From Ramlibacter ginsenosidimutans (lineage in GTDB: Bacteria; Pseudomonadota; Gammaproteobacteria; Burkholderiales; Burkholderiaceae_C), in assembly GCF_042678185.1 (NCBI RefSeq), contig NZ_JBHUDQ010000001.1: a DNA stretch of 64,000 nt; one strand, 5' to 3'. The translations under genes were made by a program, and so were the position numbers. Below, piece by piece: positions 33,625 to 40,543 of the stretch (its first letter is position 1; each line of letters begins with the position of its first letter). Below the pieces are notes generated by a model. It saw nothing but the letters and a program-made list of their open reading frames with translations. It made no database searches and was not told where the DNA came from.

Positions 33625-34214
33625 GTTTGCAGTCTTTCTTTCACGAAGTCGAGGCGGTCCTGGCCCCAGAACATGTCCTGGCCGACGAAGAAGGTGGGCG
33701 CACCGAACACGCCGCGCGCCACCGCCTCCTGCGTCTCGGCCTTGAGGTGATCCTTCACGGCCGGGTCGGACGCGAGCGCAAGCAGTTGCTCCGGCGCGAA
33801 GCCCGCCTGCTGCAGCACCTTGGCGACGGTAGCAGGGTCGTTCATGTTCTTCCCGTCCACCCAGATCGCGCGGTAGACGGCATCCACGTACGGCACCATG
33901 CGGGCCGGCTCGCGCATCTGCAGGCCGATGGCGCCGCGCATCAGCGTGAGCGTGTTGATCGGGAAGTGCGGGTTGCGCGCGAAGGGCACGCCGTAGCGCC
34001 GCGCGAAGCGCTGCAGGTCGTCCTGCATGTACTGGCCTTTCGCCGGCACCTCCATGGGTGAGCGGTTGCCTGTCGCCTGGAACACGCCGCCCAGCAGGAA
34101 GGGGCGGTACTCGATCTCCGCGCCAGCTGCGCGCGCGATCTGCGGCAGTTGCGTCCACGCAAGGTAGGCGGCGGGACTGCCGACGTCGAAATAGAACTCC
34201 ACTGCCTTGCTCAT
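33621..34214 (-). CDS. 2-hydroxychromene-2-carboxylate isomerase family protein (DsbA fold)
   Basis: 197 residues, thioredoxin-fold family of GST kappa/HCCA isomerases: VEFYFDVGSPAAYLAWTQLP with the catalytic serine near residue 13, RPFLLGGVFQATGN, and the end ARGVFGAPTFFVGQDMFWGQDRLDFV with the cis-proline loop. HCCA isomerase uses glutathione in naphthalene degradation, but this family is often found in fatty-acid operons where its substrate is unknown. Overlaps both neighbours. Confidence 0.87.
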   Translation of the reverse strand: MSKAVEFYFDVGSPAAYLAWTQLPQIARAAGAEIEYRPFLLGGVFQATGNRSPMEVPAKGQYMQDDLQRFARRYGVPFARNPHFPINTLTLMRGAIGLQMREPARMVPYVDAVYRAIWVDGKNMNDPATVAKVLQQAGFAPEQLLALASDPAVKDHLKAETQEAVARGVFGAPTFFVGQDMFWGQDRLDFVKERLQT

Positions 34215-34951
34215 CAGAATTTCTCCATCCAGGGTCGCAGGTCGAGCTCGTGGGTCCAGGCATCGCGCGGCTGCATGTGCAGCATCCAGTACTGGTCGGC
34301 GATGTGGTCGGGGTTCAGGATGCCGTCGTTCGCCTTCTGCGCGTAGCGCTCGGGAAAGTTGTCGCGGATGAAGGCCGTGTCGATCGCGCCGTCAATCACG
34401 ACGTGCGCCACGTGGATGCCGCGCGGCGCCAGCTCGCGCGCGGTGCTCTGCGCCAGCGCCCGCAGCGCCGCCTTGGCGCCTGCGAAGGCGGCGAAGTTCG
34501 CCGACCCGCGCAGCGATGCCGTGGCGCCGGTGAACAGCATCGTGCCCTTGCCACGCGGCGCCATGCAGCGCGCCGCCTTGCGCGCGGTGAGGAAGCCGGC
34601 GAAGCAGGCCATCTCCCAGATCTTGAAGTACTTGCGCGCCGTCTCTTCCAGCACGCTGCTCTGGACGTTGGCGCCGATGTTGAAGACGAACACTTCCACG
34701 GCACCGATGCGGCCCTCGATGTCGTCGAACAAGGCATTGACCTCGTCCTCGTTGCGCGCGTCGGAGGCGAAGCCGTGCGCGTCTCCACCGGCGGCGCGGA
34801 TCTCGTCCACCAGCGGCTGCAGCTTGTCGAGGTTGCGGCGCGTCATGCACACGGTGTAGCCACCGCGGGCGAAGCGCTTCGCGATCGCGCCGCCCGTGGA
34901 GTCGCCGGCGCCGACGACCACGGCGACGGGCCGCGCATTCTGTGCTGCCAT
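34214..34951 (-). CDS. SDR family oxidoreductase
   Basis: 245 residues from ATG at 34951. Cofactor motif VVVGAGDSTGGAIAKRFARGGY, which is a GxGxxxG variant of the usual TGxxxGxG; DARNEDEVNALFDDIEGRIG; FNIGANVQ in place of NNAG. The catalytic region reads TGATASLRGSANFAAFAGAKAALRAL: phenylalanine stands where the tyrosine of Y-x-x-x-K is expected, followed by AGAK. The missing tyrosine suggests an altered or lost dehydrogenase reaction. It overlaps the downstream HCCA-isomerase-like gene. Confidence 0.82.
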   Translation of the reverse strand: MAAQNARPVAVVVGAGDSTGGAIAKRFARGGYTVCMTRRNLDKLQPLVDEIRAAGGDAHGFASDARNEDEVNALFDDIEGRIGAVEVFVFNIGANVQSSVLEETARKYFKIWEMACFAGFLTARKAARCMAPRGKGTMLFTGATASLRGSANFAAFAGAKAALRALAQSTARELAPRGIHVAHVVIDGAIDTAFIRDNFPERYAQKANDGILNPDHIADQYWMLHMQPRDAWTHELDLRPWMEKF

Positions 34952-34956
34952 GGAGT

Positions 34957-35763
34957 TCACTCCTTGTAGTACATGACCTGGTGGGTGGTCGCCAGCAGCG
35001 AGCCGCCTTCGTGCCACACCTGGGCGGCGTGGTCGAAGTATCCGCCGCCGAAGCCCTGTCCGCGCGCCTGCGCGAGCAGGTAGCCGGTGCCGGCGCGCGC
35101 CAGCTCTTCCGCGTCGGCGTGGAAGTAGACCGTCATCGAGACCGTGCCCAGCGGCGTCTGGCGCGCGCGGCGCAGCCAGATGCGCGGGAAGAACACGTCG
35201 CACAGCGCCGCCAGCGAGGGGAAATCCAGCGGGCGCGGCGGGTCGTCGCGCACCCACAGGCGCGACAGGCTCTCGGGGCCGCCGCTGCCGTCCCAGTCAC
35301 GCGGGAGCATGCCCAGCACGAAGCGCATCTCGTAGCGCTCCATCCACGCCACACCGCGGCGCAGGGTGCGCTGGATTTCCGCGGGTCGCGGCACCTCGGG
35401 CAGGTGCGCTTCGTGGCCGCCCCAGGTGGGACGGCGCACGGCGGTCAGGGCAGTCGCCGTCGCAACCACCTCGTCGCCTTGCAGCATCTCGACGATCCAG
35501 TGCTGGGTGGAGCGGTTCGTGCGGGCGGGGCGCGCGCGCACGAGGAATTCGCCGTCGGCGACCGCTGCCGCGAAGTTGATCGTGAAGGCGACGGGGTCGC
35601 CGAGCCGCTGCGGGTGCTGCAGCACCGCGTTGAGGCACTGCGCAGCGGTGATGCCGCCGTAGGGGCCGATGAAGTTGGCGTAGGGCGGGCTGGTGCGGCC
35701 GAGGAAGAGGCCGTCCTCGCGTGACTGCAACGCGATGGCGGCGTCGAAAGGATGGGCGCTCAT
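34957..35763 (-). CDS. Acyl-CoA thioesterase family protein (double hotdog)
   Basis: 268 residues from ATG at 35763. Two hotdog modules: first FLGRTSPPYANFIGPYGGITAAQCLNAVLQHPQRLGDPVAFTINFAAAVADGEF, second RRARQTPLGTVSMTVYFHADAEELA with YFDHAAQVWHEGGSLLATTHQVMYY. This is the TesB-like thioesterase family that releases CoA from acyl-CoA, plausible as a safety valve for the beta-oxidation genes beside it. 75 bases separate it from the thiolase stop upstream. Confidence 0.85.
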   Translation of the reverse strand: MSAHPFDAAIALQSREDGLFLGRTSPPYANFIGPYGGITAAQCLNAVLQHPQRLGDPVAFTINFAAAVADGEFLVRARPARTNRSTQHWIVEMLQGDEVVATATALTAVRRPTWGGHEAHLPEVPRPAEIQRTLRRGVAWMERYEMRFVLGMLPRDWDGSGGPESLSRLWVRDDPPRPLDFPSLAALCDVFFPRIWLRRARQTPLGTVSMTVYFHADAEELARAGTGYLLAQARGQGFGGGYFDHAAQVWHEGGSLLATTHQVMYYKE

Positions 35764-35837
35764 GCAGGAAACCTCACGGTCACTCGTTCCTCCGTTTGCT
35801 GTCTGTCTCCCTCGCGTCTGGGCGAGGGAAAAGAGGG

Positions 35838-37046
35838 TCACACGCGCTCGAAGATCCCCGCCGCGCCCTGGCCCATGCCCACGCACATCGTGACCATGCC
35901 GTACTTCAGATTCTTGCGACGCAGCGCATGCACCACTGTCGCCGAGCGGATAGCCCCGGTCGCGCCCAGGGGATGGCCCAGCGCGATGGCGCCGCCCATG
36001 GGGTTCACCTTGCTGGCATCCAGGTGCAGCGTGTCGATGACGGCCAGCGACTGCGCGGCGAAGGCCTCGTTCAACTCGATCCAGTCGATCGCGTCCTGCT
36101 GCAGGCCCGCGGCCTTCAGCGCGGCCGGGATCGCCTCGATCGGGCCGATACCCATGATGTGCGGCGGCACGCCGCGGCTCGCGTAGCTCACGAAGCGGGC
36201 GAGCGGTTGCAGGCCGAAGCGCTGGATGGCGGCCTCGCTGGCAAGGATCAGCGCGCCGGCGCCGTCCGAGGTCTGCGAGCTGTTGCCGGCCGTCACGCTG
36301 CCGCGCGCTGCGAACACCGGCTTGAGCTTGGCCAGCGACTGCACGGTGGTGTCGGGGCGCGCGCCTTCGTCGAGCTTGACCTTGCGCGTGGAGATAGCCA
36401 CTTCGGCGGACTCCAGGTCGACCGAGCGCTCGGCAACCTCGACTTCCGTCATTTCGCTCGCGAACTCGCCGGCCTGCATCGCGGCGATCGCCTTCATGTG
36501 CGAGCGGTACGCGAACTCGTCCTGCGCCTCGCGGCTGACCTTCCACTGGCGCGCCACTTTCTCGGCCGTCAGGCCCATGCCGTACGCGATGCCGTAGCTC
36601 TCGATGTCGTCCGGGTTGGAGAAGATGGAGGGCGACAGCGAAGGCGTGTTGCCCATCATCGGCACCATGCTCATGCTCTCGGTGCCCGCGGCGATCATCA
36701 CGTCGGCCTCGCCGACGCGGATGCGGTCGGCGGCCATCTGCACGGCCGCCAAGCCGGAGGCGCAGAAGCGGTTGACCGTGATGCCGCCCACGCTCTTGGG
36801 CAGGCCGGCAAGCACGGCGCCGATGCGCGCCACGTTGAGCCCCTGCGGCCCTTCGGGAATCGCGCAACCACAGACGATGTCCTCGATGGCATGCGGATCG
36901 AGGCCGGGGGCTTGCGCCAGCGCCGACTTCAGCACCGTGGCGAGCAGGTCGTCGGGGCGGGTGTTGCGGAAGAAGCCGCGGTGGGAACGGCCGATGGGCG
37001 TTCGGGTGGCGGCGACGATGTAGGCGTCGTGGAGTTGTCGGGTCAT
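35838..37046 (-). CDS. fadA: Acetyl-CoA C-acyltransferase (thiolase)
   Basis: 402 residues. Active-site cysteine in NRFCASGLAAVQMAA near residue 96, second-cysteine motif CVGMGQGAAGIFERV at the C-terminus, and catalytic histidine in GGAIALGHPLGATGAI near 352; NEAFAAQSLAV and GAGALILASE are also standard. It cleaves 3-ketoacyl-CoA with CoA to shorten the chain by two carbons, working with the FadB-like protein at 37522-39984. ATG at 37046 overlaps the stop of the inserted DUF559 gene. Confidence 0.94.
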   Translation of the reverse strand: MTRQLHDAYIVAATRTPIGRSHRGFFRNTRPDDLLATVLKSALAQAPGLDPHAIEDIVCGCAIPEGPQGLNVARIGAVLAGLPKSVGGITVNRFCASGLAAVQMAADRIRVGEADVMIAAGTESMSMVPMMGNTPSLSPSIFSNPDDIESYGIAYGMGLTAEKVARQWKVSREAQDEFAYRSHMKAIAAMQAGEFASEMTEVEVAERSVDLESAEVAISTRKVKLDEGARPDTTVQSLAKLKPVFAARGSVTAGNSSQTSDGAGALILASEAAIQRFGLQPLARFVSYASRGVPPHIMGIGPIEAIPAALKAAGLQQDAIDWIELNEAFAAQSLAVIDTLHLDASKVNPMGGAIALGHPLGATGAIRSATVVHALRRKNLKYGMVTMCVGMGQGAAGIFERV

Positions 37047-37462
37047 GAGCGTTCGTTCCTTCTCTCTTGCTCCCTCCCCCTCTGGGGGAGGGCTGGGGTG
37101 GGGGCAGCGCCCGCCAACACCTTGATCTGTTCCCGGATCGCTGTACACACACCGTCCAAGTTGGTCAGCGGTGCGTTGCTGGGGAATCTCAGTACTGCAT
37201 ATCCATGCTCGCGAAAATAGCGGTCGCGGCGCTCGTCGTAGGTGGCATCCGTCGCATGTTGCGACCCATCCAGCTCCACGATCAGCTTCGGGTCCAGGCA
37301 CGCGAAATCCGCGATGTAGTTGCCGAAGGGATGCTGGCGCCGGAACTTCACACCCAGCCGCTCTGCACGCAATCCCGGCCACAACTTCCGTTCGGAATCC
37401 GTCATCGTGCTGCGCAGCGCGCGTGCGTTGCGTTGTGCGATGGGCGTGGACTGGTTTTGCAT
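37043..37462 (-). CDS. DUF559 (Vsr-like nuclease fold) protein bracketed by inverted palindromes
   Basis: 139 residues from an ATG at 37462 (a longer frame to 37525 would run through the palindrome). The DUF559 core is present: AQRNARALRSTMTDSERKLW, FRRQHPFGNYIADFACLDPKLIVELDGSQHA with the D-F-x-C and E-x-D-G-x-Q-H residues of a PD-(D/E)xK-like nuclease, then DERRDRYFREHGYAVLRFPSN. The last 20 residues (PTPALPQRGREQERR) are simply the translated palindrome. The gene sits between fadA and fadB in the same direction and its stop overlaps the fadA start. Function unknown; DNA cleavage or nicking is inferred from fold. Confidence 0.82.
   Translation of the reverse strand: MQNQSTPIAQRNARALRSTMTDSERKLWPGLRAERLGVKFRRQHPFGNYIADFACLDPKLIVELDGSQHATDATYDERRDRYFREHGYAVLRFPSNAPLTNLDGVCTAIREQIKVLAGAAPTPALPQRGREQERRNERS
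37071..37106 (+). repeat. GC-rich REP-like palindrome, DUF559 downstream copy
   Basis: Core CCCTCCCCCTCTGGGGGAGG followed by a GGCTGGGGTGGGGGCA tail. Inverted partner at 37474-37510 on the other side of the DUF559 gene; it lies inside that gene's 3' end. Confidence 0.85.
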
Positions 37463-37473
37463 GTGCGGCGTGC

Positions 37474-37510
37474 TGCCCCCACCCCCACCCTCCCCCAGAG
37501 GGGGAGGGAG
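37474..37510 (-). repeat. GC-rich REP-like palindrome, DUF559 upstream copy
   Basis: Complement of the element at 37071-37106: TGCCCCCACCCCCACC tail, then CTCCCCCAGAGGGGGAGGG. Together the two copies enclose exactly the DUF559 gene. Confidence 0.85.
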
Positions 37511-37521
37511 AGGGGAGAACA

Positions 37522-39984
37522 TCAATTCCTCACCGGCTTCCCCGTGCTCAGCATCCCCAATATCCGCTCCTGCGTCTTCGGGTGCTGCACGAGCGCGCAG
37601 AAGGCCTGGCGTTCCAGCGTCATCAGGTACTCCTCGCTCACCAGCGTGTTGGCGTCCACGTCGCCGCCCGTGACCACGTTCGCGATCATGCTGGCGATGC
37701 GGAAGTCGTGCTGGCTCGCGAAGCCGCCGTCGCGCAGGTTGACCAGCTGGCCCATGATGGTCGCCTTGGCGCTGCGGCCCGCGACCGGGAACAGGCGCTT
37801 GTGCGGCGCGCGGTACCCTGCATCCATCAGCACCTTCGCCTGCTGGAGCGCGACGTACAGCAGTTCATCCTTGTTCGGGACGATGACGTCGCTCTCCAGC
37901 AGGTATCCGAGCTTGCGCGATTCGATGGCGCTCGTGCCCACTTTCGCCATCGCCGCGGCCGTGAAGCCCTCGGCCACGAACTTGAGCAGGTCCTTGTCGG
38001 TGCTCGCGGCGGAATTCTCCGCGGCGCGTCGCGCGATGTACGTCAGCCCGCCCGCGCCCGGCACCAGGCCCACGCCGACTTCGACCAGGCCGAGGTAGCT
38101 TTCCATCGCGGCAACGCGCTTCGTCGAATACAGCGCCAGCTCGCAACCGCCGCCCAGGGCCAGCCCGCGGATCGCCGACACGACCGGAACGCTCGCGTAG
38201 CGCAGGCGCAGCATGGTCTGCTGCATGAAGCCTTCCGCGTCCTCGATCGCCGCGACGCCGACGGCGATGAACGCCGGCAGCGTGGACTCGAGGTCCGCGC
38301 CGGCGCTGAAGGGCTCGTCGCCCGACCAGACCACCAGGCCCTGGTACTCCTTTTCCGCGAGCTCGATCGCCTGCTGCAGTCCCTCGCACACCTCGGGGCT
38401 GATGGTGTGCATCTTGGTCTTGAGGCTCGCGATGAGGACCTCGCCATCGAGCGTCCACAGGCGGATGTTCCTGTCCTCATGCAAGGTGGTGCCCGCGGTC
38501 TCGAAGCGCGGACCGGCTTCACCCAGCAGCAGTTCGGGGAACAGCTGGCGCTCGTACACCGGCAGCTCGCGGCGCGGCTGGAACTGGCCCGTCGTCGGGT
38601 TGAACGAGCCCTGCTCCGTGTGCACGCCACCGGCTTCGGCGACCGGGCCTTCGAACACCCACCTGGGCAACGGCGCCTTCGACAGCGCCTCGCCCGCAGT
38701 GATGTCTTCCTGCACCCACTGGGCGACCTGCGACCAGCCCGCTTCCTGCCACAGCTCGAACGGGCCCTGCTTCATGCCGAAGCCCCAGCGCATCGCCTGG
38801 TCCACGTCACGCGCGGTCTCGGCGATCTCCGCGAGATGCACGGCCGCGTAATGGAAGCCGTTGCGCAGGATGGACCAGAGGAACTGGCCTTGCGGTCCCG
38901 TCGCGTTGCGCAGCAGCTTCAGGCGCTCGGCGGCGGGCTTCTTCAGCATGCGCGCATAGACCTCGTCGGACTTCTGGCCGCCCGGCACGTAGTCCCCGCT
39001 CTTCAGGTCGAAGCGCAGGATGTCGCGCCCGGCCTTCTTGTAGAAGCCGGCCTGGGTCTTCTGCCCGAGGTTGCCGAGTTCCAGCAGCTTCTTGAGCACC
39101 TCCGGCGTGCCGAAGCTCGCGTAGAAGGGGTCGGTTTCGGCACTGAGCGTGTCCTGCAGCGTCTTGATCACGTGCGCCATCGTGTCGAGGCCGACGACGT
39201 CGGCCGTGCGGAAGGTGCCGCTCGACGCCCGGCCCATCTTCTTGCCGGTGAGGTCGTCGACGACGTCGACGCTCAGTCCGAACTTCTCCACCTCGCGCAT
39301 CGTCGCGAGCATGCCGGCGATGCCGACGCGGTTGGCGATGAAGTTGGGCGTGTCCTTCGCGCGCACCACGCCCTTGCCCAGGCCGCTGGTGACGAAGGTC
39401 TCCAGCTGGTCGAGGATCTCGGGGCTGGTGGTCGGCGTCGCGATCAGCTCCACCAGGTACATGTACCGCGGCGGATTGAAGAAGTGGATGCCGCAGAAGC
39501 GAGGCTTGAGCTGCTCGGGCAGCGCCTCCGACAGCTTCGTGATCGACAGCCCTGAGGTGTTGGACGCCACGATCGCATGCGGCGCGATGTGCGGCGCGAT
39601 CTTCTGGTACAGCTCCCGCTTCCAGTCCATGCGCTCGGCGATCGCCTCGATCACCAGGTCGCATTCGCCGAGCAGGCCCAGGTGCTCCTCGTAGTTCGCC
39701 TGCTGGATCAGCGCGGCGTCCTCGGGCACGCCCAGCGGAGACGGCTTGAGCTTCTTCAGGTTCTCGACCGCCTTGCTGACGATGCCGTTCTTCGGACCTT
39801 CCCTGGCGGGCAAGTCGAACAGCACCACCGGTACCTTCACGTTCACGAGGTGCGCGGCGATCTGCGCGCCCATCACGCCCGCGCCGAGCACGGCCACCTT
39901 CTTCACGAGGAAGCGGTTCATCGCTGCCTTCCCTTCACCCGCCGCCGGCGTTGCACCCGCGCGATCGGCCTGATCCTTGTACAT
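37522..39984 (-). CDS. 3-hydroxyacyl-CoA dehydrogenase/enoyl-CoA hydratase (dehydrogenase-first, FadB'/FadN-like)
   Basis: 820 residues from ATG at 39984 with CAGGAG upstream. The dehydrogenase comes first: Rossmann motif VAVLGAGVMGAQIAAHLVN near residue 30, CDLVIEAIAERMDWKRELY, the HFFNPPRYMYLVELI histidine segment and a C-terminal 3HCDH domain to about 420. The last 300 residues are a crotonase domain with FSAGADLESTLPAF and GLALGGGCELALYSTKRVAAMESYLGLVEVGVGLVPGAGG including hydratase glutamates. This order is opposite to E. coli FadB. It hydrates enoyl-CoA and oxidises the 3-hydroxyacyl-CoA with NAD+, feeding the thiolase. Confidence 0.93.
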   Translation of the reverse strand: MYKDQADRAGATPAAGEGKAAMNRFLVKKVAVLGAGVMGAQIAAHLVNVKVPVVLFDLPAREGPKNGIVSKAVENLKKLKPSPLGVPEDAALIQQANYEEHLGLLGECDLVIEAIAERMDWKRELYQKIAPHIAPHAIVASNTSGLSITKLSEALPEQLKPRFCGIHFFNPPRYMYLVELIATPTTSPEILDQLETFVTSGLGKGVVRAKDTPNFIANRVGIAGMLATMREVEKFGLSVDVVDDLTGKKMGRASSGTFRTADVVGLDTMAHVIKTLQDTLSAETDPFYASFGTPEVLKKLLELGNLGQKTQAGFYKKAGRDILRFDLKSGDYVPGGQKSDEVYARMLKKPAAERLKLLRNATGPQGQFLWSILRNGFHYAAVHLAEIAETARDVDQAMRWGFGMKQGPFELWQEAGWSQVAQWVQEDITAGEALSKAPLPRWVFEGPVAEAGGVHTEQGSFNPTTGQFQPRRELPVYERQLFPELLLGEAGPRFETAGTTLHEDRNIRLWTLDGEVLIASLKTKMHTISPEVCEGLQQAIELAEKEYQGLVVWSGDEPFSAGADLESTLPAFIAVGVAAIEDAEGFMQQTMLRLRYASVPVVSAIRGLALGGGCELALYSTKRVAAMESYLGLVEVGVGLVPGAGGLTYIARRAAENSAASTDKDLLKFVAEGFTAAAMAKVGTSAIESRKLGYLLESDVIVPNKDELLYVALQQAKVLMDAGYRAPHKRLFPVAGRSAKATIMGQLVNLRDGGFASQHDFRIASMIANVVTGGDVDANTLVSEEYLMTLERQAFCALVQHPKTQERILGMLSTGKPVRN

Positions 39985-40004
39985 GGACTCTCCTGTTCTT
40001 TGTC

Positions 40005-40109
40005 GCCCTCCCCCTCTGGGGGGAGGGTTGGGGTGGGGGCACTCCGGGCACCTGAGACGCCTGGTGGCCGAACTTGCACCCACCCTGCCCTCCCCCAGAG
40101 GGGGAGGGA
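40005..40109. repeat. Inverted pair of GC-rich REP-like palindromes, empty
   Basis: Copies at 40005-40041 (GCCCTCCCCCTCTGGGG, ending TGGGGTGGGGGCA) and at 40075-40109 in inverse orientation are only about 33 bases apart. Same elements as those around the DUF559 gene, here with no gene between them, directly upstream of fadB. Confidence 0.8.
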
Positions 40110-40117
40110 AAATCACA

Positions 40118-40543
40118 TCATTGAACGCGCACCCAGGTCTGCGTGCGGAAGAACGGGCCGATGTAGCCCCGCACCTGCAGCTTCTGGCCGCCGTCGATGG
40201 GCGCGAGGCGCAGCGTGTATTCCTTGCCGTTCTCTGGGTCGAGGATCTTGCCGTGCTCCCACACGGCCTGGCCCTCGGACTTCTGCGCGTTGCGGATGAT
40301 CTCGAGGCCCACGATCGGCTGGTCCTTGCGCTCGTCCTTGCATTCCTCGCAAGTCGGCTTGCCGTTCTTCGTGAGCGTCTTCTCGATCCGGCCGGACAGC
40401 TTGCCGCCCTGGTCGACGATGCGGATCTCGGCCTTGGCCTCGCCGGTCTTGTCGTCGACGTTGCGCCACAGGCCCAGGGGTGTCATCTGCGCGAAGGCGG
40501 CGCAGGCCGCCATCGACAGCGCGAAAGCGAGGATGCGTTTCAT
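40118..40543 (-). CDS. DUF2147 family exported protein
   Basis: 141 residues. Signal peptide MKRILAFALSMAACAAFA, cut near residue 18. The mature part has the DUF2147 pattern: GLWRNVDDKTGEAKAEIRI, GKLSGRIEKTL, CEECKDERKDQPIVGLEIIRN, DPENGKEYTLRLAPIDGGQKLQVRGYIGPFFRTQTWVR. Family members are small periplasmic beta proteins of unknown function. It is placed inside the beta-oxidation operon, overlapping the acyl-CoA dehydrogenase stop by ATGA, which suggests a linked role, perhaps at the envelope during fatty-acid growth. Confidence 0.88.
   Translation of the reverse strand: MKRILAFALSMAACAAFAQMTPLGLWRNVDDKTGEAKAEIRIVDQGGKLSGRIEKTLTKNGKPTCEECKDERKDQPIVGLEIIRNAQKSEGQAVWEHGKILDPENGKEYTLRLAPIDGGQKLQVRGYIGPFFRTQTWVRVQ

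Noticed and set aside
35794..35830. CCCTCGC/GCGAGGG stem-loop between the thiolase and thioesterase genes
   Set aside because: Seven-base stem without a T-tract in an operon where transcription must continue; likely chance in GC-rich sequence.
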